64,000 nt of DNA from Physcomitrium patens (GCF_000002425.4 NC_037257.1:13701232-13765231); one strand, 5' to 3'. Numbered from the stretch's first letter, positions 14,585 to 27,734 are shown. Numbers and translations are program-made. The notes: generated by a model from the sequence alone, not told the origin.

Positions 14585-15311
14585 TACATAATTATATATG
14601 CCAAAAATAACCACTACTATGTTTTTAAATACTTTTATTTTTTATTGAAAATTAATACATATAATAATATTTAATATTATTGATATGCTATTTTTGGTTA
14701 TTATAATATTTAACCTTAAATTGAGAATTTAAACTTAATTAAAATTTTATTATTTTAAAACTTTTATTGAATATTTGTCACTAAATTTAAAATATAAAAA
14801 TCAACTTAGATATTAATTTATGTTATCCAATACTCACACATATATATAGTTTTTTTTTGTAAACCACGAGATTATTTATTATAATTTTAAAAAATCTATT
14901 CAATTATATAATATTGTATTTACTGTACCAATAGTATTAAAAATTAACTATATTAAAGCATATTGTTTCAGAAACAAATAAGTCTTAAGAAAATAATTAC
15001 AAAAATATACTAGTACATTGAATTATGGCAATTATAATAGATAAAAATATATTTACTTTTAAATTCTATACAATCTTTTTTGTTTGTTATATCTTTGAAA
15101 ACATCATTTATATCTTCACATGCATTATGTACATAATAGCAACACGGTTATTAAATATAATTAAATATATTACTTATAATGCATTTAAGTATTTGTATAA
15201 TTTGATTTAATTTGTGTATATATTAAATTTAGGTAAATAATTTATCCATTTAAAATAGATATATTTATTTAGTATTTTTTATATTTAGTTGTTTATATAT
15301 TTTTAGTGTAT

Positions 15312-15317
<6 letters not shown>

Positions 15318-15354
<37 letters not shown>
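15318..15354. repeat. (TA)n microsatellite
   Basis: About 18 TA units preceded by a short CA stretch, in AT-rich spacer. Confidence 0.95.
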
Positions 15355-15357
<3 letters not shown>

Positions 15358-17400
15358 TAACTCTTATATTTGTAAGGTAAAATGAAATATAATTTTTAAA
15401 ATTTTAATTAAATATTTATTACCTTTGTATGTTTTCTAAGTAAAAAGATTAAATATAGCTTTTTTTAGTAAAAATGATCTACAATAGTTTCAATAATTAT
15501 TTTTAAATTTTTTATTTTAAATAGACACTCTAATTACTTGCAAGAAAAAAATAACAATCAAACACTGCAACAATTTTTGAGTAAAAAACTTATTAATCTT
15601 TAGAATACATATGTTTGTAATTCTTTTAATCTTTTACTTATTTTATTCAATAATTGTTGACATAAAATAAATATTTATAATATGAAAATTGAATATCTTT
15701 TAAAAAAAATCTAATTTAATTTTTTAAACTATCAAGAAAAAAAATGATGTTATTTATTGATGTTATTTATTTAATAAACATGTATTAATTTTTTTTGTTA
15801 ATGGTTGAAATATTGATTTTATTTTATTTTTTATTTTTATTTTTAATTTTTTTTTTTTATCTTTGTACATCTTTGGTGTTAAGCCACACACATCTAGTTC
15901 TTTATGAAAATGTAGCATTTGAAAATTGTTGTTCCAATTAATTATAAAAACTATTGTGTTATTATTTATACTTATAAATTGGTAAATCATCTAAGAATCT
16001 TATTTTTTTAATTCTCATTTATGCCATAATTTTTTTTAAGAAATTGAATTATAACTATTTATGTTATTATTGATAATTTTTTATGAAAATGCAGATGTAT
16101 GTTCAAATATATATAATTGTTACAAGTTATTTTAGTAAATAGCAAAGATTTTAGGATCATTAAATACATTTAACATGCCAATAAAAATTCTATATTTAAT
16201 AGAAAAAAAAATTAATTGTATTAGACCTAGAATTTTATAGAATTAATTAAAGTAGGAATATTTTGATAGTCTCTTTTTTTATTAATTATTTACAAGTAAT
16301 TATTAACAAAGGCATAAATTCATTATTTATGTATAAAATAAATAAATATCCAAAATTTGGATGATATTATTTTAATAATTTATCTTATTTCAAACTAAAA
16401 TATTATTCACATTAATTGTTTTAAATTAATATGTTAATTTTCTCTTTTTAGAGATTGATACAATATAATTAATTAAATAAGAGTTGTTACAATGGTCATA
16501 TTTGGAAACATTAATTTTATTAATATTATTAATTTATTGGTTAAATTTAAGTAACACTATATCAAAAATGTTATAAAGTTATTTTAGATAAATATAACAT
16601 TTTTGGTTTAAACCAATTCGGTGAAGTCTTAGGTGTTTAATGGTATTAAAAACAAATAACAGTTTGTGAAAAGTTTGTAAAATTTAAATAAAGAATATAA
16701 GAAGAAATTAGCTTGTTACTTGGTATTTTAATTTATTTTGTAATCAATTGTTAGAAACCAATCTAGGTTTTACTTCTATAGCCAACTAAACAAGAAAATT
16801 ATAAAAAGCTAATAAAAAACTTATTATCAAGAACAATGAAATAAAAGGAATAAATCATTTGAAATTCTTCTATGTTGTTTACTGGCATGCTTTGATTCGT
16901 TCACTATAAAATTACATTGAAGACTGAAAGGCCTTGCTATTAAAGATTAGAAAGAATGTATCAATTGGAATTACTATTTTTCAACAAATCTAATAATTTA
17001 TAGGTTCTTTTTTAAACCAATGACTTGCAGTTCTATAATAAAACTCAAATCTTAAAAACCACTGCTTTACACTGTAACTAGATAATTGTTAGAGGTTTGC
17101 TGGTTCAATCCTTGTTCAGCAATTATATTCTCAAAAAATTAGAAAAATGAAAGAATCTGGCTGAAATTGGAGAATCTCAGTGAACATGTGGAGCAGTGGA
17201 GCAGAAGAGCGATGAGAAATGGTGAAGAGGGTCAACAGCCAGAACCAATTTAGGAAACAGTGGACCAGCTCAATCGTTCAAAACTGGCCAACATGTAAAG
17301 TCCAAAGTTCACCAAATATTGTTTCCATACTGTACTCCCATCCTTCTTTTTAACTTGGGTTCATTACTGAAAGGACTAATAAAATAAACACCTTTTTTTC

Positions 17401-17710
17401 TTACTTACAACTCTACGTAGAAGATGTTCTCAGCACCCTGGCAATATTTAGTAGTATGGGAGAGATTCCTTCAGTGGAGGGATCGATCACAGTCCGGGTG
17501 GGATTCCTGTGTAAATTCCAGACAAAGCTCCACGAGTTATGTACAACAGAGCCGAAACCTATAGCTGCTTTGTCTTCTTCGGAAACTGTCCAAATTGGAT
17601 CCCAGAATGTAAAATCATGGGTACCCAAATCAAGCAAGATAGGACCCAAACACCATGAAGAACAACAGCAACAACAACAATAACAACGTGGTCTTGTGCA
17701 GTGATCTCCA
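17401..17710 (-). other. Probable 3' UTR of the Soloist AP2 gene
   Basis: Moderate-GC sequence directly after the stop codon of the minus-strand AP2 gene, before the AT-rich spacer. It includes a TTG/TTA trinucleotide run (CAA on the plus strand, 17,658-17,688). The open frames on both strands here (17456-17683 plus, 17799-17413 minus) are by-products of this composition. Confidence 0.5.
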
Positions 17711-19273
17711 CTATGACGAGCATTTGAAGGACTTGGGAGATACAACAGCTTCCGTGTTCTGCCCGCTCGCATTGCTAGTGCCCCGCTTCCTCTCTGCAAC
17801 AGCTACCGTAGGTTAGTGCTCAGACAGGACGTAAGGATTAATCAACATCCTCCAATGATTTCTACATATTGTGCTTTTCAAGATATCCTACTTTTCTTAC
17901 TTTTGCTTAAGATTGCTTGCCGTGTTTGCTCCAAGAACTCCTCCCACTGGAGAAGTTGGAGCTCTTGCTTCTCTGCTTCAGTCAGCTCAAAGTTGGGCTC
18001 CCTGCCACGCAAGTAAGCAGCTCTGCCATGTGCAAGCATTCAACTGTCAGACGAGATTTAATGAGAAAGCTGAAAACATCGTTGAGATATTTATTATCAT
18101 TATTATTGTTGTTTTATTTACACCTGGTTTTGTATGAAAAAGAAAGGATATGATGAGGACCAGATAGTCAATAAAGCAGAGGAATTACTTACCGGTCATA
18201 GAGACGCGCTGCCTCTTCTTGGGAATTTACAGTGCCTAAGTGAACTTGTTTCTTCTCGACCTTAATGGCAGCTTGCCATTTCATGTTCTTAAAGTAAACA
18301 CCTCTCATAACACAAGCCTCTTGATTCTCCTGGTGTTTACGCCTTTGCCATTTCCTCTTTTTCAATTCTCTCTCTGTTTGATCAGACAGTGCAGTTAACT
18401 AGTCAGAGCAACATCAACATGAATTGGGAACTCAACAGCAGCATGCTGCTCAATGCTGCCAGGTTTAAAATCCAAAATAAAATGGCATGATTCAACTTCA
18501 GTATGGTATGATACGTCAGAAGTCGTGCAATACGCTTTGAAAGCTTCACAGCAGTAGCTCACAGAGACAACCTTTCGGGAGAGATGCGGGATTCAGCAAC
18601 TGGTGCACGTCCTGAAACGAAGGCAAAGGCGGCGGAGTTGCAAATCTAAACCTTGATACGCCCACCTCCTGCAGTGCATCATCTCCAACATAAAATACTC
18701 TTCTCCACTCCAGAGATTGTGTTAGGGCTTGAAATAAGTTGCTAAAAACCTTTGGTAGTCATTAATTTTGTCATCGAAACTGAGCACAAATGCTAAAAAA
18801 TCTTTTTTTATTATTATTCCCGAAGTGGCTATTTCTGATGTTCCCAAACTGCAGTCTGCTTTGCTGCCGAATGACGCGTATGAGCTTAAATGTTATGTTT
18901 TTAACCAAATCACATCGTTGTAACCTTGCTTTCCGTGTTTGTGAACTTCACAAACAACTGAACAGATTCACGATTACCTGTTTGAGTGGTAAATCCTTCT
19001 TGGTGTTCGGGTAGCTTGCTGAAACGGCAGTTGGCCGAGGATATGAAGAAGCCTTGTAAACTTGTGGTCGATTTGTATTGTCTGCGAGGAGAATTTTCGT
19101 CAATATAATGTTCAGGTCTGAGAGGGATGAATAAAATTGTGGACCGATTCTTGGTTACTTGTGTTTGGCACATGCGAAACTTTACAGATTCCACTCCAAG
19201 CAGTCAATAAAGGTAGCCTGCAATTTGTACCTGGGGACAGACCACCCTGCCGCCGCTTCCTGATGCTAACCAT
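17711..19273 (-). CDS. AP2/ERF transcription factor, Soloist type (single AP2 domain)
   Basis: Probable nuclear DNA-binding regulator. Five exons, 19273-19231, 18727-18572, 18373-18193, 18022-17901 and 17793-17711, have GT-AG borders and consistent phases and give 194 residues. The start MVSIRKRRQ fits the family's basic N-terminus. Residues 70-80 form a basic cluster. The AP2 domain spans about 90-140, with RGVYFKNMKWQAAIKV, HLGTVNSQEEAARLYDRAA and GREPNFEL. A basic KKRKR at 167-171 may be a second nuclear signal. The variant AP2 core and the flanking EEFLEQTR-type helix are typical of the Arabidopsis At4g13040 (APD1/Soloist) group, linked there to salicylate-related defence; that role is only inferred here. 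Exon 2 (18727-18572) has the weakest family support. Confidence 0.9.
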
Positions 19274-20943
19274 GCTTGACCAATTGTTTTATTTCACGCA
19301 GCTTATCCACTTTTATTGTTGATGGAAATCAGGAACAACTAGTCTCTCAACACATTTCTCAGACTTGATCAGTCAGAAAACAACTCTCAATACTGAAGCC
19401 GCCTCGTCACCCCTTTATTAAGTTCCAGAACATCCTCCAAGTGGGAATAATTCTCTTATGACCTGCGCAACATCGTATCAGTCAGCTAAACTCCACCACA
19501 CGCTACAGGGCACAGACTGCTCAGTACCAAGACTTGTATGGAGAACACATGCTCAGCATCAAGCCTTCACTCACTAAAACTAATCCAGAATCTTTTCATG
19601 GAATTTGAATCCTTCAGACTTCCGCACGTCACCAGAATGCTTGAGCTCATGGCACTGCATTCTGTCGTTTCATCATTGTGTCACCGAAACCCATCGTATT
19701 AGTTCACAAAAGATGTTCACTGAGCAAGGAATGCTCACCCTATTTCCACCTAAAACATACTCTGTAAATACGTAGGAATCTTGCAATAGTCACAACAGGA
19801 TGCGATAAGCAGAAAGTGTCAGAAAGACATTGTCAAACCTATCACAATCAGGAGCAGTCTGAAAACGTTAACGCTTAGGGGATGCCATTGATGTGGACAT
19901 GGGAATGAAAAGAAAGTCAAACTTCCTCCGTGCAATGCCTACCACGCGAAAATGTCAGCCACCCAGAAAGAAGCTCCAAGCTAGTTAGAAGTAATTAAGT
20001 TGTATTCTCGCTCTTGGCTGTTGTTATAAACATGGGCGCTTCAATCAGTTTCAAGATCGTAACCAACAAGCATTTACTCGTCAACTATCCGGAGCATCGT
20101 CAGAACCTCTGGCGTGCACGGTCCGGCGAACGGTCCAGTAAACAGATGCATACCTCCCTCCCCACTTCATTCGTGGTCTCAATTTCCTCAAACACTGCAA
20201 ATATAACCTTGAACCGCACGGGAGAATACGAACTTAGAACTCTGTGGAAAGTCCAATCCTGTCCTAAACTTGCGTGCGACTACCACGTGTACAACCGAAT
20301 TCTAGAGTGAAAAAAACTATTCTGTATTTCAAGCACAGGACGGCGATCAAGTTCAACCCACTGGCGCAAACCTCTGAAAAGACCAACGCACCTGGCAATG
20401 TCTAAAACGAAAAAATATTCTTCGCCACCTTTCTTGATACGGCGACCTCGTCTCCGCTGCTACCACAAGAAATGCCCCAGGCCAAACCAGAATCTCCCGA
20501 CGAAGCCCGAACCATCCTCCGCTTCCCAGCAAGGCTCTCCCCAGGCCCCCGCAACCGACTCGGCAATCTCCTCAATGTAAACTTCGAGAATTCCTTCACG
20601 CTTGCCGCCTACCTGTTCTGTGTCCAACATAGGAACTCCTCTCACTCCACATGGTTGAGCACTCCACAACACTCACAACGAGATCGACCACCTTGTAGCC
20701 ACGACTGGTACCTCATCGAGCAACCACTAAGCATCGGCAAGAATCTAAAAGAGCTCGCTGCGAACGATGCCAGTACTGAAGTCTGGAGCTGCGAGGATCC
20801 TGCGAGCACAGGCATCATTGGGTCATCAATGGGTCGGAAGGAGCCGCCCTCGTCCGCAGGGTGGACCTTTAGAAGGTGGCTACCGAATGAGCATCCGTGG
20901 AAAAACATTAGTTTTTTGGGATTCATTACTTGTTCCACTTCCA

Positions 20944-20998
20944 CTATTAATAAGCATCATCGTCGTCGTCGTCGATTTCATCGTCATCATTATCAGAC
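20944..20998. repeat. CATCGTC-rich low-complexity tract
   Basis: Imperfect trinucleotide run of CGT/CAT units in the GC-richer region upstream of the AP2 gene. Confidence 0.7.
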
Positions 20999-21645
20999 AT
21001 CGCTCAACTTGAAGCGAGGTTGGACTTTTCCTTCTGATGAATGCCTAGCTTCTATCCTCAAGGCTACGATTACTTGCACACTGCGCCTCTCTCTCTATAC
21101 CTCTTCAAGTGACGCGTGAAATTTCAGTATATAAAGTGAATTCGGTCAATGCCCCTGCTCTCCGCCTCCACCCCACTCTAAGCATCCTGACGTGGAATCC
21201 CTAGCAATGGGTCCCCTGGATGTTGTGTGAATCAAAACCGGTATTCATTCGGTGGGGTGGACGAACGTCAATCCTTTCGTTCCAAGACTCGATGTAGACA
21301 GACATCTGGATGTTATCACTCCCCCTTTTGTCTGAGTTGTCCCGACGGTGAATTTCCATTTCAGCCGTGCGGAACTCCACCGTTTCAGTGGATGATAGGA
21401 TTTTCTGTTCCAGTCGTTGTCGGTATATTCAGCCATTACCTGCGGATGGAGAAAGTGGCGGGCGGTGCCACTGACTGATATCTCGGAGGCACGGAGACTT
21501 GGGGGAGGGGGGGCAGAACCAAGGTGAGGAAACGATGCCCAGCGGCACGCTCGAAGGCAACCAATATGCCCCCCTGGAGAGACAGAACACCAGGATGCGC
21601 GGCACACCAATGGAAGTCCGATGTATTGGGTTATGAACAGAGTGG

Positions 21646-21678
21646 CATCAGAGAAGCATCAGAGAAGCATCAGAGAAG
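21646..21678. repeat. Three tandem copies of an 11-mer
   Basis: Exact head-to-tail units of catcagagaag, three copies, followed by a partial match. Possibly a regulatory minisatellite; no function shown. Confidence 0.9.
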
Positions 21679-22079
21679 CGACTGATGCAAAGTGAGAGAC
21701 TCTCTTCCAGGTCCACCGCCATCGCAACACCACTCTCCCCCGAAAACAGAAGACCACCCCCCTTTATTTCACCACGTGTAGTCTGCAGATTCGATGTGAC
21801 AACTCGCGATCGCTCCTCTCATCTCAAAATGCTCGGTTGCAAGTGCTAAAAAATGCTCCACAGATACTGCCACCGCACACGTCAATCATGACGCTGGAAA
21901 TCATGAATGAATACGGTTACAGATGAGTGAGGTAGAGATAAAGAGCGGTGCCGATGCGGGACGCGGAGGCGGGAGGATCCGCTGCCAGGAACTATTGTGT
22001 TGTATGTCATCCCAAGCTTTGCTTCCTCCCTGCATACCATCGCATCATATCGCATCGCAGCGAAGCCCAAGCACAAATC

Positions 22080-22101
22080 CAGTGCTGCTGCTGCTGCTGT
22101 G
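22080..22101. repeat. Short (CTG)n tract
   Basis: About six CTG units in the presumed upstream region of the AP2 gene. They generate polyA/polyC/polyQ-like open frames that I do not regard as genes. Confidence 0.85.
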
Positions 22102-22300
22102 GCGCTGCACTGGGTGCGACGAAGCCGCGTTTCGAGGCGACTACCCCCTCTACCTGCTGGTCCATCCAACCCCCGCACCCAGCGGTCGCCGTCCAGGAGA
22201 GTGTCGCTAATTCTGTACGAGTGACCTTAGAGGAAGATGTCTTTGTCGTCATGCATTTTAGTGATACTGTATATTAGCATGAGTGTACATGTGTGTGTAT

Positions 22301-24061
22301 ATATAGATTCATAGATATTTTGGTGGATACCCGTACACAAATAGTTCTAATAAGATGCATGGGTTTTGAACAAAGCTTCTTGAAAAGAAAAGAAAAGAAT
22401 AAAATAAAAAATTGACAACTCTCTCCTTTTTTCTTTCTTTCTTTTATTTTATTTTATTTTTTCCCCCTTCTTGTACAAATCTTGGGTTTTATAAGGATTT
22501 TTTTAGCATATGTATAATAAACCCATTCATTCATTTCAAGTTATATTTATGCATACAACACTTTAGAAGGATTTTATGATAAATTATATCAATACTGATG
22601 TTTTATTTTTATTCTAATTTAGATAAATATTTTTAATGCACCTTGGAGATATGTATGAAGATAGAGGCACTTATTTTGTCCATAAGAAAATATTGTGGTT
22701 CAAAGGTCTATATCTTCATTTTATGGTGATTGTCTTTGAGATTTATTAATGGTCATTGCAAATGCAAGTCTTGTTGGAGATTGCTATCATTGAAATTTAT
22801 AAGGAAATTTTTAGTGAAAATAAAGACAATGACATTTTCAAAAGAAATTTTAATTTCTATTTTTAGTCTTGTTTTAGTAATACAATTTATAAATCTTAAC
22901 AACTAAACAAAAACTATTGAAAATCCCTAATTATAGAATAATATTTTTTACCAATATGATATGACATCACATATTCTATCTTCTATTATAACTAAATTTA
23001 TACTAAACTAAACTTATAAGTTTTTATAAGCTATTTAAAAAAACTACTTGATAATATCATTAATATTATTATTATGTAATAATAAGATTAATTATTGTGA
23101 TAAATATTCATCTATTTATGACATTTAAATTTTACATATTAATACAAATGATTTCAATCAAAGCTATCTAAATCAAATCTACATTAATATGGCTTTATAA
23201 GAACATGATAAATTATAATGGATCAATTAGATTTTTTAATTTTAATTTTTAATTACATATAATATTCATGACTTTTAAAATTATAGTTTTTTAAATGGTT
23301 AAGAAATAAAAATATTTAAGTTTATATACATTATTAATCTCAATTTATATAAAATTTAATCTAATTTAATCTAATTTAATATTATTTTTAATTCCAAATA
23401 TATAGATATCTATCCCTATTAATATATACATCTCAATTATATACCAAAATTTTGAAAATTTAATAAAAAAATTAATAATATCATTTTAACTTTTTATAAA
23501 CAAAAAATCTTTATGATGGTTCTAATTAATTTGATGTTAAAAATAATCTTATTTATTATATTTTTATAAAATAATAACTTATTTTCAATAAAAACTTAAG
23601 ATCAATATAAAATTAATCCACGTATCTCTAAAATAAAATAATTTTTAACACTATTTAATAATAAAATATTTTAATTTAATTTAATTTAATTTTATTTTAT
23701 TTAGTAAAAATCAAGACCAACTAATCTTTAAAAAAATTAGATTATCAAAGAAATAGTCCACTTATTATTTGAAAATAAATCAATATAATTTTTTATTAGT
23801 AGTAATTATTAAAGTTAATAAATATTTATCATGTTTTTTATATGTTTCATTGTAAATTTTATAATATGGCTAAAATTTCAAAATAAATCTATTACTATTA
23901 CTTGCATTTGAAACAAATAATAATCAATAATTTGTAGTTAAAAAAGCCTTAGATTTTACGTAGTTCTAAAATGAATTGAAATGCCTTGCATATTAGAATA
24001 GATATAATATTAGTTTATATAGTTGTGAGTAATATATGAATCTTATTGTTGTATATATTAT

Positions 24062-24122
<61 letters not shown>

Positions 24123-24300
24123 CGCATATTATGTGACTTATAGAGGATTCCTACATAGTTTTTTAGTTAGATAATATATATGTAAGCAGTAGTCAAGTCT
24201 TTTCTACTCTTGTCAATTTCTTACTTATTTTTAGTCTAATTTAAAGAATCTTTAGTATTTTTTTTTAAAAAATGGCTAATTTAGTTTTTTCTGAATATAC
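22301..24300. other. AT-rich intergenic spacer
   Basis: Very AT-rich, with TTTAATTTAAT-type low-complexity runs and a long TA microsatellite near the right end. No coding frame or element recognised. Confidence 0.7.
24065..24119. repeat. (AT)n microsatellite, about 27 units
   Basis: The longest pure AT tract of the window, just upstream of the first retroelement remnant. Confidence 0.95.
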
Positions 24301-24448
24301 CAAAGTACACATATAATATCAAAGCTTTGTCTTTGTTAATTAAGAATAGATTATCTACTTCTAAATCAATATTGTGTTTAGAAATTTTTATTTATTTATG
24401 ATCTTTTTCTACTTCTTATCATAAGTGATATAAGATATTTTTTGTTGT

Positions 24449-25075
24449 ACAATTATGGACAAGTTTGTAGAAATGAAAGATGAAGTAATATAAATATAAT
24501 TACAAATTAGAAAATTAGTACTTTCAATGAATCAATTTACTTTATTACCACGAGTACCATCATGCTTGATTGAAAATAAAGATGTAGAGATGGTTGGAAC
24601 TACTTCAATTCTTATATATGTAGGACATTTAGAAAACATTATCACCACTTTCACAAAATCAAAAATTCAAGAATTTTCAAGAAAATTCTTGAATTTTATC
24701 TTATTATGATTATTATCCTTTTATTAACAATATGATCTGATATTAAATAATTTAAAGGATTTTTTAGCAAAATTTTGGTCCATATATAAAAAGCATAATA
24801 TGATTTGTGTTGCAACTAATAAGATTTGAATCTTATATCAAATAAATTATTAAGTATTATTACATTCTTTAGAATTTTGACAACTAGCAATTGATATTAA
24901 GTAGGATAATGTTGCACTTATCAAAAAAAAATTCTATGGATTGTAATATAAAGTAAAAAAATTGATGTTGAACTTATTCAATCTTCAAATATTAAGCCAA
25001 ACACTTAAATTTGATGTAAATTGTAATAATTGAATTTTTTAGTTTCAAACTAAGAATTATAAAAATAAGTTATAA
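24449..25075 (+). pseudogene. Degenerate Ty3/gypsy chromovirus gag remnant
   Basis: Broken frames align with the gag of element C in this same window. The strip FLAKFWSIYKKHNMICVATNK matches C's FLEAFAKVFGEHDKVRWATIK position by position, then QLAIDIK.DNVALI matches QLACDINWDKEALM, then a helix like VKDLLLILLDLQTLNKAI. A PBS-like aatatcaaagctttg lies at about 24,317. Several stops and frameshifts; no pol follows. An old, internally deleted copy. Confidence 0.6.
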
Positions 25076-25169
25076 TTTCATTAATTTAATTATTATTTTT
25101 TTAGTGTGGCTAAAAAAATAAAATCCTAAATATTTTTTAATAACTTATAGACTTGATTTTTTTAGTGAT

Positions 25170-25500
25170 ATAATTAAAAATAGTTTAAATTAAGTAATGA
25201 ATCATATATCTAAAATAAATAGATCCTTATTTGTAGAAGAATTATAAATATTAATATTAATATTTATAATAAAGAAGATAAATAGAATTAAGTAGAAGAA
25301 TAAAATAATAAATTTGATAATATCTTATAGACAAGCTTTTTAGAAGCTTTGTAGACATAAAATTGATTTTACAAGTATTTGTGGATGATACGTAGATTAA
25401 AAACTTAGCTAATAAATTGGCCATGTATCAAATATATTGACTACTTATTTTAGAAGTTGACCACTTTTTTATAAGTTAACCACATATTATACATCTTATG
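25170..25500 (+). repeat. Degenerate LTR-like segment related to element A
   Basis: The stretch around 25,340-25,470 (tttagaagctttgtagac, later aaattggcc and ttataagttaaccaca) resembles the reverse complement of A's LTR in order and spacing, at perhaps two-thirds identity. With the gag remnant before it, this could be the 3' LTR of an old plus-strand relative of A. Borders uncertain. Confidence 0.4.
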
Positions 25501-25922
25501 GTGTTTACTTATGTTAGGGTTTCTAAGATTTAAACTTATATTTTGAGCATGAAGAGGTGCTAACTTTGACCTTATAAATTTCTAACATTGCTTTGTAGTT
25601 TCTTATCTCCTAAGATTGAGAATTTAAGATGTTATAGAAAGACCTTGATAGTATCTTTTATTTTGTTGATGTTGTTTTACTTACCTTCTATGTATAGTAA
25701 AATAATTGATTCTAAAGAGTGAGAATTCATGATAGTAAGTTTATTAGAATACACATACTTATTAAAAGATTCAGAGCTTGAGTTGAGTGTTTTAAGTGAA
25801 AAAAGAGTAATTTATTCACAAAAAAGGCATTCTAAGATTCTACTAGTGTAAAATTATTTAGGTGATTTCAAGCTCATGACGACTCTTTTTTTTGATATTT
25901 TTAGATAGAGCCTTTCTTAGAC

Positions 25923-27734
25923 ATGGCTTCTAGTGAAGGTGAAGGTTTGAGAGTCATTGAGAAGTTTAGAAGAGAAAATTTCTACTATTGGAAGGTCAAA
26001 ATGGATCTTTTGTTGGCATCTTTAGACCTTTGGGATAATGTAGATGAAAGTGAAGAGGTTCCAAGCATACATGCAAATGCTAAGGAGAGAAAGGACTTAA
26101 AAAGACGTGAAAAGAAGGCTTTTGACATAATTACTACTAATTTGGATGAAGCCAATTTTTTTCACATCATCTCTTGCAAAAGACCAATAGAAACATAAAA
26201 GACTCTTTACAACAAATATGAGAGCAAGAACTTATCCAACATCATCTTCACAAGGAAGAAGTTCTTTACTTATAAGATAGAAAAAAATAAAGATCTCATG
26301 GCTCATATCAATAAGGTAAAGATTCTTACAAATCAACTAACAATCATTGATAAGCCTTTAGAAGAGGGTGATATTATCATGATCTTGGTAATGAGTCTTT
26401 TTGAGTTCTACAAGTATCTTATTATAGTATTGAAATCCATCAAGTTGAAGGAACTTACAAATGACTATGTAATAGTAAGACTTGTCCATAAGTGACCAAA
26501 AGAAAAGAAAAAGAGCCTCAAAGTGAAGATTCAACATTCTACTCATGTCAATGCAAGGGCAACATTTCATACCAATGAGGTAATGTCAAAACTTCCTTTA
26601 ATTGTACAAAATCATATCATTTTGTATAAAATTACTACAAGGCCAAAAAAAGAGATAAAGAAAGCACCAACAATGTACATGAGTAATTTAGAAGAAATTA
26701 TTTTGCATTCATGGCAAGTGAAGGCACCTCTATGGCTGCCACATTCAAGTGGATTGTTGATTCAAGTGCCACCAAGGACATGACACCATATAAGTATTTA
26801 TTTGACACTTATGAAGAAATTTCAATAATAAATGTCTTTATAGAAGACAATGGCATAGTATAAGCTATTGAAATAGGCTCTATTGTAGTAGAAATTTTTG
26901 TGAGAGGATAAATAAGGATGATCAGATTGAAGAATGTCTTGGATGTATCCAAGATAAAGAAAAACCTCCTTTTGATGAATAAATTAATTTCAAATAGTTG
27001 TAAGGTGCAATTTGATAAGAATGGATGCTTTGTAAAGACATTGGATGGAGGTGATGTTGCCAAAGGCTTTAGAAATGGCAATCTTTATTTCATCAAATGC
27101 AAGAAGGTGAACGAAGTTGAAGTGGCCATATTTGCTAAGTTTTTACTTGATCAAGATAAGTTTGGCATTTGACATTGATGCCTTAGTCATTTGAATGCAA
27201 AGAGCATTAAGGAACTCCAATCTATAGTAAATTACATGGATCTTGGTCAATTTAGTTACAATGTCAATACACTTGCTTGTGAAGGTTGTATCCAAGGTAA
27301 ACAATAAAAGGCCTCATTTTCAAATAGAATAGCAACATGTGCCAGAAAGTTATTAGAGATTGCATATTTAGATATTTGTGGACTTATGAGGATGACATTA
27401 ATAGGAAGAGCATGGTATTTTGTCACATTAATTGATGATTTTTCAAAGAAGATGTGGATTTATATCATCAAATATAAGAGTAAGTACTTTTTTAGATTCA
27501 AGAAATTTAAGGGAATTGTGAAAAAGCAATGTGATTGCAAGATCAAGGTATTATGCATGGACAATGGAGATGAGTATATGTCAAAGTATTTTGATAGATT
27601 TTTGAAGATTTAAGGCATTGCAAGATAAATTTCTACTCCATACACTCAATAACAAAATGAAATTACTGAAAGAGCAAATGACAACATTGTAAAGATGGCA
27701 AGGAGTATGCTACATGGATAAAATCTAAGGTTTG
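25923..27734 (+). pseudogene. Copia gag, protease and integrase N-terminal half
   Basis: Opens with gag (MASSEGEGLRVIEKFRREN, with YYWKVKMDLLLAS). A decayed zinc knuckle lies at about 26,596-26,645. The protease active site reads WIVDSSATKDMT where DSGA is expected (about 26,750). The integrase zinc region (LSHLNAKSIKEL, CEGCIQGK) is at 27,175-27,310. Catalytic motifs LDICGL, CMDNGDEY and NEITERAND show the D,D,E triad. Multiple TAA/TAG/TGA stops. The frame is cut at 27,734 by B-left. Confidence 0.85.

Larger units (their letters stand above)
13871..17400. other. AT-rich intergenic spacer
   Basis: Very AT-rich sequence with homopolymer runs and two long dinucleotide repeats. The short open frames here (for example 15025-15210 plus and 15990-15763 minus) are low-complexity. 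I recognise no gene or mobile element. Confidence 0.7.
19274..22300 (-). promoter_or_regulatory. Probable leader/promoter region of the Soloist gene
   Basis: About 3 kb of moderate-GC sequence between the AP2 start codon and AT-rich spacer. It holds short repeats and many overlapping open frames on both strands (longest 20472-21119 plus, 215 codons), none resembling a protein I know. It may contain 5' UTR exons, the promoter, or a non-coding or lineage-specific transcript. TATA box and start site not assigned. Confidence 0.4.

Noticed and set aside
15025..15210. 61-codon hydrophobic frame that looks like a membrane peptide
   Set aside because: It is Ile/Tyr/Phe rich because the DNA is AT-rich; no start context, no homology.
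17413..17799. 128-codon minus-strand frame with a polycysteine run
   Set aside because: Its start overlaps the last AP2 exon in another frame and the rest is 3' UTR with a trinucleotide repeat.
20472..21119. 215-codon plus-strand open frame
   Set aside because: No family resemblance, no long-range codon pattern, ends in an HRRRRRFHRHH run from a trinucleotide repeat. It overlaps equally long frames on the other strand.
21882..22277. Several overlapping frames with Cys, Ala or Gln runs
   Set aside because: All come from a short CTG repeat read in different frames.
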